DNA of 64,000 nucleotides, taken from contig OX421966.1 in assembly GCA_949128115.1 (NCBI GenBank), positions 68,879,416 through 68,943,415 of the forward strand. Direction: 5' to 3'. The DNA is from Anaspis maculata. Its lineage: Eukaryota > Arthropoda > Insecta > Coleoptera > Scraptiidae. This document shows, one piece after another, positions 47,854 to 58,424 of the stretch. The position numbers and the translations under genes are program-made. Numbering within the stretch: the stretch's first letter is position 1; each line of letters begins with the position of its first letter. The notes under the pieces were generated by a model, which saw only the letters and a list, made by a program, of their open reading frames with translations, made no database searches and had not been told where the DNA came from.

Positions 47854-48036
47854 GTAATACGTTGAGAAACAGTCAAGAAACCTATAGGACTGAAAGTCAG
47901 CATAATTTTCAGTTTTTTTTCTAATTCCGATCAAACAGAATAATATATATGATAACCGATGACAGCAGTGGATAGAGAATATAGATTCACGTATTTCTAA
48001 ATGAAAATTTCTCAAATCGGATGGAAATAACGCATT

Positions 48037-48741
48037 TCAGGTCCGAATAAATGTCACCAGAAACAAATAGCCGCCATTTTGAAAATATAACCCAAACATT
48101 TCAGTATCTCTCCACATAGGACTATAACGAACAAAAGGTCTCTTGCCCCCTTCACGAAGGAGCCCACGGGATACCAAATGACCCCTGACTACTAGGTCCA
48201 GTGCTCTGAGTACCGCAGTCACAACTCCAAGTCCAGAGGGCCCAAGGGCTCAATTACCTTTCTGTGAAGGTATCCAACAAAGGACGAGGCTTAATAGTGG
48301 CCGTACCGATAGCAGACAGTAGCGCAGATACCAGCACGTGACTCAGCATCGTCCAAGTGGGTTGAGGCTCATCATCGAAGGGCCCCCAACTCTACGGCCT
48401 CTAGTTGGGTCGCGACGCAGCATCAACGGATTTTGGCTCAGCTTCCTCAAAGTGGATCAAAACTTTCTTCTAACAGACCCGCGAAAGCACTCGGCAACGA
48501 ACGCGACAAGTCAGGAGCGGACGGCAGCTCAGGCGGATTGGTCCAGGTACGTCAATCTCAATCGTATTCTTCCATTCCCAGCAATTGGGAATGAATCTAT
48601 CGTATCCAAGTCGACCGCGAACGACGTATAGTCGTAACATTCCACAATAGGTAACTTCATATAGCACGCTGGACCGCTGTCAATGTAGTATCGAGTGACG
48701 GCCACGTCGATACTGCAGGCCGGCAGACTGAAGATCTTCAT
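48037..48741 (-). other. Unidentified coding-like stretch
   Basis: Two minus-strand open frames without repeat structure: 48529-48741 (70 residues, starting MKIFSLPACSIDVAVTRYYI and containing IDSFPIAGNGRIRLRLTYL) and 48037-48222 (61 residues). Base composition here is nearer balanced than the surroundings, and the residue mix looks protein-like. Stops separate the two frames. I recognise no family. It could be a decayed gene, a captured exon, an old viral or transposon ORF, or chance. Confidence 0.3.
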
Positions 48742-48849
48742 TTGCGGATGATTTAATTCTATTGCACATTGATTTCACCCAGAGGCGTATCTACGGGGGG
48801 GCATAGCAAGAAATGTGGAGTGAGTATTTTTCAAAAAAATCACCCTGTA

Positions 48850-48930
48850 TATCAGAGATTTGTTTGATAATCGAGCAATTTTTATACGAAAGCTGAAATT
48901 AGAAGTCTTTTGGTCTTCTATTGGTCGGGT
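48850..48930 (-). repeat. ~450-bp satellite, remainder of the split unit
   Basis: GATAATCGAGCAATTTTTAT and ACGAAAGCTGAAATTAGAAG continue the unit interrupted at 45369. It is cut again near 48931, where an ATATCCC-rich run starts. Confidence 0.65.
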
Positions 48931-49860
48931 AACAGGATATCTCAGTCAAAAATATCCCGCCACAAATATCCCGGCAATAATATCCCAACCAAAAATATCC
49001 CCGCGACAAAATTTCCCAATCTGAAAATATCGCAACGAGGTAACAGCTCTTCAGCCACCGGATCTAGTGAAGCTTCATAGCTTGACATAACATGAAGGCA
49101 AAAGGGGGGGCTCACTGGTACTCTGAAAGCCAATAAAAGGCTAAGTGGGCTAATTAGAACTCCATACTACACTTGAGGATACAAGGAGGACCGATAGGGC
49201 TCGGAGTATCACATTAAGGCACAAGGTGCTTACCTCGGCGCTTACCTCGGTGCTTACTCATGCTCTGGAAGTCTCGAAAGATGCAAGGGGGCTTAGCAGG
49301 GCTTCAAAAGACGTTAAAGAGACAAGGGGGCCAAATGGAGCCATGTGTAACACAAGAAGACAGAAGGGAGCTTACTGGAACTCTGAGAGTCTTGAAAAAA
49401 CACAGGGGGGCTAATGAGAGCTCCAAACTACACTTGCGTACACATGGAGGCCCAATAGGGCTCCGTATGTCTCATGAACGCACAAGGGATTTACTCTAGT
49501 CACTGGTACTCTGGAAGCCAACAAAAACATAAGTGGACCAATTAGGCCCTATCTCGGGCTCTGTACTACACTTTGGGACACAAGAGAACCCGATAGGGCT
49601 TCGAATATCACATCAAGACACAAGGTGCTTACTCATGCGCCGAAAGTCTCGGGAAGATGTGAGGGGGCTCAGCAGGGCTTCAAAAGACATTGAAGACGTA
49701 AGGGAACCCAATGGAGCTCTGAATAACAAGTAGGCAACACGGGGCTTACTGGAATTCTGATAGCCATGAAAAAACATAAAGGGGCTAACTAGGGTTCCAA
49801 ACTACACTTCAGACACACGGGGGCCCAATGAAGCTCTGTTTGTGACAAAATAACTTAAAT
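48931..49860 (-). repeat. ATATCCC run and GGGGCTC repeat field
   Basis: A short minisatellite of AAAATATCCC-like units (48940-49025) is followed by about 750 bases of roughly 60-base units: ACAAGGGGGCTTAC, TGGAACTCTGAGAGTC, GAAAAAACAC and AGGGCTCC. On the other strand this is the GGGCCCCCTTGTGTTTTC family seen at 36200-37490, 17290-17650 and 46520-46930. Both here and at 36 kb it is bordered by a CCC-rich short minisatellite and sits within the ~450-bp satellite. Open frames here are repeat products. Confidence 0.7.
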
Positions 49861-49879
49861 TTGGACTTACTAGTACCTA

Positions 49880-51345
49880 TTCCGTTTTTTTTTTAAATAT
49901 ATTCATAAATTCTTGGCTTCTCTGTACATATTCTTGGTTTCTCTGTGCAGGTTCTTGGTTTCTTAGTAGAGATCTGCTATCACGATATACTCTCGACTGT
50001 TCTGAAGACTTGCTCGATTAATGAAGCAATTTTAATACGAAAGCTGGAATTTGAAATAATTGGGCGATTATTGGCAAGAAAGCCAGAATTCTAGTCATTT
50101 GGTCTTCTTTTAGGTATAAACTGCTCTGATTGGCTACAGCTTGACCTGATAATTGTGAGAATCGGACAAGAAACGGAAATGCTGCGCACCATAGTTCTTT
50201 TATGGCTTTTGAACTGCCTTGTGTGGGAAAAAATGCCCAACTTTTATATTCATAGTACGATCGTTGCTGGATTTGTTTTGGCATGTCCATTTTAGCTTTC
50301 GTTGTGAACCAAGATAATGATAATCGAAACCAGATGATAAAGTGAGACGCCGGGACAGAAAACTTGCGATAGTGTACACTGTACAGATTCTCGTTTTTTT
50401 TGTATAAATTCTTGGCTTTTCTGTACACATGTTCCCAATTTCTCTAAGCAAACCCTTGGTATCGCGATATATTCTCTTCCAAATATTCGCTTGATTAAAC
50501 AAGCAATTTGTACACGAAAACTGAAATTTGAAGTCGTTGAGCGGATATTGGCGGGGAAGCCAGTTTCTAGTCGTTTGGTCTTGGATTAGGTGTGAACGGC
50601 TTTCGCTTGACTACAGCTTGACAAAATAACCGTGAAAATTGGACAAGAAACGAAAGAGTTGCGCAACGAACTGCTTCTTCGGTTTTTCACTACCTTGTAC
50701 GAGAAAAGTGTCCAACTTTTGTGTTTACGGTTCGACTCCTGCGGAATTCGTGTTAGCGTGTCTGCTACAAGTCCAGTCATACACCAAGATAAAGATAATC
50801 AAATCCAGATATAAAAAAAAGGAAACGCTGGGTTTGAAAACCTTGTTTTTTTGACAGAATCTTGGTTTTTTCGTACAGGTTTTTGTTTTCTGCGTACAGA
50901 TTCTTGGTATCTCCGGACATAGTCTTTTTTATTGTTCTATGCAGTTTCTTGGCCTTTTCGCAGATTTTCATCGTCTCCAGGTTTCGCTTGGTTGAATATC
51001 AACCATTTCTATACGAAAGCTAGAATTTGGAACTGTGAAGCGAAAGTTGATGAGGAAGCTGAATTTTCAGCCGCTTGGTCTTTGCAAATGTATTCACGGC
51101 TTTTGTCCAGTCTCAACTTGCAAAAAGAATCGCGAAAATCACACGAGAAACGTAAATCTTGGACAATAAACTGCGGTTTAGGTTTTTTGAGCTGTTTTTT
51201 TGCGGGAAAAAAACGCGCAACTTTTTTGTTGATGGTCCAAATACTGCGAAATTGGCTTCGACGTGTCCATTACAGCTCTCTTTACAAACCAAGATGAAAT
51301 TGATCAAAACCAGATGTGAGAAAATAAATCGCTAGGACTGAAAAC
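49880..51345 (-). repeat. ~450-bp satellite array, inverted orientation
   Basis: Three units, with the marker GACAAGAAACG or GAGAAACG at about 50164, 50642 and 51144, period about 480-500. Each carries TATACGAAAGCTGAATTT-like, TTGGTCTT, ACAGCTTGAC and ACCAAGATAA blocks and the inverse form of the TTGCGCAAC hairpin. Orientation is opposite to the 34.9-38.6 kb array. Confidence 0.75.
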
Positions 51346-53105
51346 GTGCTATTTTATACTGATTTTAGGTCGAGAGGATAAACTGATTGCGGGAGGTGTG
51401 GCGAAACAATGGAACCTTTTCATACATATCATGCGTAAGTACAGCCCGCTCTTTCGCTATCCGTGGCCAACGCTATTTCACTCCTCAAGTACTTCTGGTT
51501 CCACTGTCAGTTCCTTGTAAGTAACTGAGCACACCGATTTTGTGAAGCTCGTTTTCAGTCTGTTACTAGAAATCACGGCTCAATCCCAATCCGAGTTTGT
51601 AATGTAACCCATTTTTCAACGATTTTGGCTGTGATCGTCGTTGTCACCACCTCTTCCTACGGACCCTACGTCTCAAGTTCTTTGTTCTTGACGAGAACGC
51701 AAATTAGGGAACGCTGCTGTAAATTCAATGAAACACGGATAAATGGACCAACAAAGTAGATTTTAATATTTTATTTCACTGGCCAGCAAAGTTCAAATGA
51801 ATTTGTCTCTTTTTTCAAAACACCTGACACAAGAAGACTGACAGGATGACCGAATGAAACACAAACAAAACAAGAAAAATCAATAGAATCAACGCAAGAA
51901 TAAAACAACAAAACAGGAAAGTGAATGAATAAAATACAACAAAAATGATGGAACATGTCAAATCGGCAGTAAAAGAGAAAAGAAAGAGTAACGGATTCAA
52001 GAAAAAACACTCAGGGGAAGAGCTCGTCAAAGAAACCCCTGTGTATAGTTTGGTGTCTCCTTCACAAAATTACAGAAGAACTTATGCGGAGATCGTCAAC
52101 ATTTTTTTTAAAGCTCATTGGATGCCCCCGCAATGCCAAGTTTCGCTTAAGTTTCTGATTTAATCAGGAAGACTGGAATTAATGACAGATGGTTTGAGAG
52201 TTTCTGAACAATGACGAAGACTTGAAATAACGGCAGATGATTTGAGAGCTTCGGAGCAAATGAGGAAGATTGGAAATAATGGCAGATAATTTGAGAGTTT
52301 TGAACGAATTCAGTAGACTCAAAAGTGACAAGGGGTTTGAAGTTGATTTGGTTTTCAAGTATTTTGCAGTACTGAATTCCGAGCAACAACAATGGCCGTC
52401 GCCTCTCATTTGATTGATCGAATCACCGTCGTCGCCATTCCTGATTTCCAGTCCCACTCTTCTCCAGCCTTTCTCCAAGACTCCACAAAATAAATAGATA
52501 CATTCACGTTGGACGAGAGGGATGGTGTCCCTTGGGTTCGACTTTCCCATAAGTACATATATAAAAATATGCAAACTACGAAAATGTTATTTGGTGTCGC
52601 AAAATTCATCAAGGCCCTTTCATTCTATCTAGCGCCATTCACAATGAGCATCAACAAAATAAAATGCTGTTTGCTGTTCCGATTTTCTTACATAATAAGG
52701 CATGACAGGCACTAAGTGACACGGATAGCAATTGTTGAATCAAGCGGATCAAAATAATGACATGAAATTTCAAGTAAAATAGAGAATCCCAAGTAACAAT
52801 ACAAACAAAACAGTGACGGTACGATAAAGTACCCCAAATTGCAAATAATTATCAACACAGTACAAACAATCCCAAAAACATGAGAGCATCTTCGTCTTGT
52901 GAAAACACCGGAAATTCAAACAAAATAGTAACCAGAAAACCTTGTACAAAGCTGAGAATATTGAGAAAATAGATGAATGAATATAACAATAAATTAAACA
53001 CCCCCGGCGATACACTTGAGTTTTAAAGCTATACCAGATGTTATTTTATTTGTGTGTATCGGAGTTTTGAAGAAGCAACGAATTTGCAGCTTTCTCAATA
53101 ATTAT
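51346..53105. other. A-rich non-coding segment, shared with 61.7 kb
   Basis: Bases 51811-52050 match 61705-61890 in direct orientation (TTTTTCAAAACACCTGACAC, GACTGACAGG, AAAACAACAAAACA and GAGCTCGTCAAAGAAACC-like words). At 52147-52330 a block ending GATTTGAGAG is repeated about four times at ~45-bp spacing. The plus strand is strikingly A-rich. No ORF with motifs was found, so the element class is unknown. Confidence 0.5.
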
Positions 53106-53480
53106 GAATAGAATAGAATAGAATAGAATAGAATAGAATTTTATTTGTACGGGGCCGAAGTGTCGGATGTACACGTCAAACAATACTATGAAAAAGTCCG
53201 TTCCCCTGCAGGGCTGAGATCGCCGTAAGAATCACCATAGCAGCGGCTTATAACAAGCTCCATCGACCAATCAGACCTCTGTATTTGTGTAACTGCGCCG
53301 CCAACTTGGCATCGAGCCGTAAGAACGCCGTTTAATTTGTTGATAGCGTTGGTTCGCGTAGTCCCAGCAGGTGAAGTTCGTCGGTTATTACAGCTCATGT
53401 AATATGCAATGAAATGAAAACCTCTTTCGCAGCGCCAGCTCAGATGTGATGATTCCGAAACCTACTTTACGAGAGATAGG
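53106..53480 (-). mobile_element. LINE 3' end with (TATTC)n tail
   Basis: On the minus strand the segment runs through GTACAAATAAAATTC into repeated TATTC units (53106-53139), a common terminal tail of non-LTR elements, with AATAAA just before it. Upstream is a 70-residue open frame of unknown identity (53186-53398). It is probably the 3' UTR of a truncated LINE. Whether it belongs with ORF1 at 54.4-56.6 kb cannot be decided, as about 900 bases of unrelated sequence intervene. Confidence 0.55.
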
Positions 53481-54359
53481 TACGAATTTACCTGCAATTT
53501 ACATGCGTTTCTACACGAGCACGTTTCCACCGTTTTCATTATTCATAAATGAATCGCGGATTCGGTACTACACTGGCGATGATGAGCGGAATAGAATAGA
53601 ATTCGCACATGGCTAATTGAATCTCTGCTTAGGGCTTAGGAACCTATCTTTACTTGTAGCTGCGTGAGTTCATTGAATAGAAAACAATCAGGTGCCCGCG
53701 CCAATTACTCCACGTGGGGTGTCTATCACTGTCTCGTTTTTGCCCAGTCTTTTCTATGAGTGCTAAATTTCACAGTGGGTAGGTACTGGGTGTAGGTAGA
53801 GGTACCTCTTTGTTGGCGATGCCGCAATTTTAACCGATTCACTACAGTGTTGCGCCTCACCGCGGGGATGCTCTTTTGGACTCGCGGAGCGAAATTAGAG
53901 GCTGCTGGAAAAGTGCAAGTGGTAGGTAAAGGTGTATGATTTGATGGAGCATCGGAACACGGTCAATTAATTAGGCGGGTAATGATCCGAGCGAGAGACG
54001 CCTCGAGAAACGTTATCTTTGATCAGAGCATACACACACACATACGTGAAATCAACGAATAGGTGTAGAGGTACAGGCCTAGAGAGGTATCGGTGTACGC
54101 CATCAGGTTTTTGCACGGATGATTTATTAGTTTGGCGTATACCCACAGTCGTAAAAACATGACGTTCGATAATTTTCAAGTTTGTTACGTGTTTATTTTC
54201 GATGAGCACCATATGTAGAATTATACAGGGTGTTTTATCAGAGGTGAGCGATGGCTGCTGTTTTCAAAACCAGATCAACCCTGGAGCCTGAACCATAAAC
54301 ATTGCTGTTACTGGAGCTTTTTCGGTGGAACCGCTAGTTTGGTGTCTCTCACTTAGTCT
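53481..54359. other. No gene recognised
   Basis: Unique sequence. A second GAATAGAATAGAATTC scrap occurs at 53590. A lone TACAGGGTGTTTTATCAGAG end at about 54228 has no partner nearby. Confidence 0.4.
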
Positions 54360-56250
54360 AAACCCTCCCCTCTTTTGGAATTATGTTCGGAAGACAAGAC
54401 ATCTTGTCGTCATGCCCACGTGACCTTCTTCCCCGCAAGTTATACATTTTGGTGTTTCGGTGCAATTGACTGCTCTACGGCCCACTTTCTCACATAATCG
54501 GCAATTGTTACTTCGGTCCGGGCCCTTGCATTCTTTTGCCAGATGTGTCTAGATGATTGCATTCTCTAGACACTTGAAACATTTTGGAATATGTTCTCCC
54601 TTTTTCCTACCCTGCATGTCGACAAACCAATTCTTAGTTTTCCCGTATTCTCCAATCTTTGTGACAGTTCCTTTGTAGTCTTGATTATGGCCATTTGGGT
54701 GTTGGCGAAAGTTTCCCGCAAACTCAAGATCGTGAATGACTCTCCATCATCGGTTACAAGTTTAGTTATTGCATTTTTGATGTAATCTCTGGTGGTGATG
54801 GCGTCAATGCCTCGAATTGACAACACTTCTCGTTCAGCCGATGCGGTGGACATTCTCATTCCGGGATGGCTTTTGTTCAGCACACATTTCAGTCCATTGA
54901 TTCTTTCTCCGTTTGTTGTGGCCAGTGTTAACATTAGCTTCCCATTTTTTTGTTTTCTTGACACACTGTATGTCTGCAGACCGGTTGTTTTGGTTTGATG
55001 TCAAACTTTGTTCAACAGACTTGAGAAGGTCGCCATAGGACTGTCCCTCACTAAATGTCGATCCAGATGGCCCCTTCTTTACTCACTCTCTCTGTTGAAT
55101 CTCTTGTCGTTTTCTGTGTAGTGACTTCTAATTTTCCAGAATGCTGCTTCAATAATATTTCTGGCTGTTGTGGAATTCAAATTTGTCGGCTCTGTGATTT
55201 TGAGCACTATCGTCATTGGTTGTCACTTCTTTTATTTCTCTTACGATGTTAAAGCATGCTTGTTTGCCCTCCTGGCCATTCTTGTTCTTGTCGTAGATGT
55301 ATTTTATAATATTCTTTTCCTTAGTTTTGGTTTCTCCTTTTCCTTTTTTCTTGGTGATGATCTGCAGCATGTCGGGCTTGTAGTCGTCTTCTAAGCACAG
55401 GCTCTCCAGGTCAGGATGCCTTTCTCGTGTCAGCTTCGCAATGCTTCTTCTCATTTCTTCAAATCTCCGATTTCTACTCCAATAGCAAGGTCTTCGAAGT
55501 CGGTCAGTTGAGGGTTCCCTTCTTTGATTTTGGTGCTTTTGTAGAGACTTCATCTGTCCAATTGAATTATGCTGTTGATGTCATTCAAACTTTGAAATTT
55601 GTCCAGCCTTGTAATGACTGTCAAGGCCAGGTTCTCTTTGGAAGCAGAATTCATTTCTTTCGTTGAGTTTGATTCATTGCAGTGGACGCAGCGGCCTTCA
55701 CTTTGTCTTTCCAGCTTTTTAATTTTTTGTCTCAGGGTAGCAATCTCCAAATTTGGTTTGTATTCGGTTGAATTTTCATCGCTAGGCTTGTTGTCTTCTC
55801 TTAGGTACTCGTGATTTTTCAACAATCTCTTCCAGTCCAATATTCTCTAGCCTCTGTCGAGAGACCTCCTCCTGCAGTGCTTTCGAGTTGTTTTCCTGCT
55901 TCTTCCTTGTCATTCTTTCAACTCTTGTGGCCCTGGAGAGTATTTCTGAAGCCAAACTCTTCACCTCCCTATGACAGTTCCTGCCGAACAGAACCAGCTT
56001 TTCGGCTTTGGCTTTGAGATCGCTTGCGAGTTCAAGAGGCTCATCGAAATCATCTTGTCCTGGTTTGGTTCTTTTTTGCCTCTCTGCTGTTTCTGTTGGA
56101 GAGATTGCTTTCCTTTTTGCCGTGTGAGTCGAAGTATCCATCAGACTAGCGAGGAAGTTTTCCCTTGTTGAGGACTCAAAGGCGTCTTCCATTGAAGACG
56201 ATCTCTCTCTGGGAGGAGTTCTCTCTATTTTCCTTCTTGCAAGACTGGCT
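54360..56250 (-). pseudogene. Non-LTR retrotransposon ORF1 (gag-like), frameshifted
   Basis: Minus-strand pieces in several phases form one gag-like protein. The N-terminal part (56192-55782) is rich in Lys, Glu and Arg with heptad-like spacing (ATRVERMTRKKQENNSKALQ), and a further charged part ends near 55149. The C-terminal part (54964-54566) reads GLKCVLNKSHPGMRMSTASA then TRDYIKNAITKLV. Three CCHC zinc knuckles follow at 54590-54385: CFKCLEN..HLAKEC (broken by a stop), CRLCEKVGRRAVNC with Arg for His, and CITCGEEGH. This layout fits ORF1 of jockey/I/R1-type LINEs, which packages element RNA. At least three frame changes and a stop make it inactive. No ORF2 follows. Confidence 0.7.
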
Positions 56251-56820
56251 TGATTAATTCTGCTTCTGCCTCGGTGCGCTCTTCCAAGCTAGAGGCTTTC
56301 ATCGATTCATCTCTGGTGTCGACGTTCTGCTTCGGCTCGCAATCTTTCTCTGGAGTTTTGTTGTTTTGCCGGACCTCTGGCGTTTTGCGGTCAAACTGAC
56401 CGACTTCTTTGTCCTTGTTCGTTGCAGTGGTTTGGTCGTCTTAGTTGGGCATCTGGTCCACAAAAGTTGCCCGTTCCTCTGTGAGTTGGGGTGGGCTTCA
56501 TTAAGTTCCGAGGCTTTGTGATCTATGATGTGTTTGCCCCCTTGTTTTACAGGTCGGGGCCGGACCTGGCCTTTTTTGGCTACGGCCAGCCTACAGGGTA
56601 GAGATACTCCACACAGCAGAGCCCTGACGACCGCTTACTTGATTCAGCGGTGTGCTGCGTAAAAGGGGATTTCTTCCGCCCGATGGTCTCCTGGCCCAAC
56701 GGAGGTTGTGCTGTTTCTTGACTTTCACCGCTCTCCTTCGACCTTACCGGCATGAGTGACTCTGCCAGGAGCCCGTGCTCCCGCCGACATTACTCTCAGG
56801 ATCATCGCGGTCTTATTTCT
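56251..56820 (-). other. Probable 5' part of the same LINE
   Basis: GC-richer than its surroundings and readable on the minus strand in mixed frames next to ORF1. It probably contains the ORF1 start and 5' UTR of the element. The boundary is set where the GACCT pentamers begin. No promoter motif was recognised. Confidence 0.35.
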
Positions 56821-57310
56821 GACCTGACCTGACCTGACCTGATTTAAACCGAGCTGAGCTGACCTCACCTTACCTGATCGAAGCTCGTTAACCTGCTCCT
56901 TGATGAAATATGAATGTCCAAAGCTTGAGAGAGAAGCTCGACCGTGCTCAAGATTTGAAAGCTCACTTTTTGGCTTGCTCGAAGTTTTACGAGCTCTTTC
57001 TTCAGAATCTTTCGTGTGCTAGTGAACTCAAAATCGCATTTCTTGACGTTATGACATTTGCAGCTTGTTTTGTGAAAAGCTCGCCTGTGTTTTACATTGA
57101 GAAACCTCAATTTTCGCTCATCTCTGACCTGACCTGACCTTACCTGACCAAAGCTCATGAACCTGCTTCTTGATAAAATAGGAATGAATAAAATGAAATA
57201 AAAATGAATGAAAGCTTTGAGGCCGTTCTCAAGATTTGAAAGCTCACTTTTTGGCTTGCTCGAAATTTTTCAAGCTCTCTCTTTAAAAGCTTGCGAGTAC
57301 TAGTAAATTC
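56821..57310. repeat. Direct duplication headed by GACCT pentamers
   Basis: (GACCT)4 at 56821-56840 and a similar run at 57126-57149 each head a block sharing AACCTGCTTCTTGATAAAAT-like sequence, GATTTGAAAGCTCACTTTTT, GGCTTGCTCGAA and GCTCTTTCTT. Period is about 305 bp. AGCTTT-like words inside link it to the AGCTTT family. Confidence 0.65.
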
Positions 57311-58424
57311 AAAATTGCAATTCTCTCCCCGCCATGATTTTTTAAAACCATCCCTTTGAGGTAGTGTAGAGTGGGGGTGATTTTTTCTTTGGAAATTAGA
57401 TCGTTGACGCCCTCTTTTAATCATCTCACGACTCTAGGTCACAGCTGATCCGATACTTCTTGCATTTATTGATTAGTGTCGTCCATTTTTTCCTCGACTG
57501 CAGTTGACTCCAGTATCTACTAACTTTCACTACTTTTCGTATTTTTTCTTGTGAGGTGGTCTTATGTTAGAGAGACCTGGGATCTGGTTACCCAGAGAGA
57601 GACGCAAGCCCAGTCATTGAGCGAGAGGGTATAGAGAGAGAAAGCTAGAGCACTAGGGTATTTGCACGTCAGGGTGTGGTGTCATTGCTTGTTACTAAAC
57701 CACCCTGCGTCACAGTCAAAATGCATGACATGAGCTGTCAATATTTTTGTTGAGGTCAAGTCGACCGTTTCATCTTTCAACACAGATTTTTTCACTAAAT
57801 TCAACAGAAACTCTTAAAAACTGTTTTAGGCATGTATATTGTGTTCCATACATAGCAGATGCTTTCGATCACCGTATTTCAAGTACTGCTGGCATTTCGT
57901 CGAACGTAGGTTTCATCATCCAACTCATTCCGTCGAACGCAAATTCCATTGATCGTTGAATGCAGTAACCGTCGACGTGGTGACCCCATCGTGAAGATAT
58001 ATTTGTAATTGCCGTACGCGCAGTAGGTATATTATGTATTTCAGTAGGTACTGGCCCCGAACAGCTGGAAAACCCAAAAAGCACAATAATAGAAGTTCAT
58101 CAATTTTGCAAGATTCTATACCTGATGGTTTCTTCGGCAAGGAAAACATCACATCTTCCCGACTCTTGTACTGCTTCACGGTGCACCTTTTTCGTTTTGG
58201 CACTTTTAGCCCGGATTTCGGCGATTTCGGCATGCAAAATAATGACAATTCAAATTTGTAAACAAATCGTGAAAATGACAAATGTCAATAGCAACCACGC
58301 CCACCCCAGCTAACTTTGTTTTAAATTTTGACGAGGCCAGGAAATGCCGAGACACTGACAGAGAATACCGATATATCCCTTTCATAGCTTCGTCACTCTA
58401 TAGTACAGTCTCTCTAGTCTTATA
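57311..58424. other. Mostly unique sequence; purine-rich patch
   Basis: A patch at 57570-57655 is rich in GAGAGA and AGAGAGAAAG words. No other gene signal except the low-confidence stretch at 57925-58281. Confidence 0.4.
57925..58281 (-). other. Possible host exon (unproven)
   Basis: A 118-codon minus-strand open frame outside any recognised repeat. From an internal Met it reads MPKSPKSGLKVPKRKRCTVK, then SREDVMFSLPKKPSG, a basic N-terminus that could be nuclear. CAG/GTATAG with a TTTTGGGTTTTCCAG acceptor 57 bases on (58121 down to 58065) would form a small in-frame intron. The plus strand is also open here, and length alone is not convincing. No family is recognised. Confidence 0.3.

Larger units (their letters stand above)
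45370..48847. mobile_element. 3.5-kb composite TIR insertion in a satellite unit
   Basis: The left end GAGGGTGATTTTTTGAGAAA and the right end (inverse of CAGGGTGATTTTTTTGAAAA) agree over about 40 bp with gaps and are flanked by TA on both sides (45368-45369, 48848-48849). The flanks are two halves of one ~450-bp satellite unit, continuous in the copies near 49980 and 50480. Inside lie a second fold-back (45395-46020), inverted copy B of the dispersed repeat (46225-47853) and an unidentified coding-like stretch on the minus strand (48037-48741). No transposase was recognised. Nested insertion, rather than one original element, is the likeliest explanation for the size. Confidence 0.6.

Noticed and set aside
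52147..52574. 131-residue minus-strand frame
   Set aside because: Its first part comes from a ~45-bp tandem repeat (GATTTGAGAG) and the rest has no motif.
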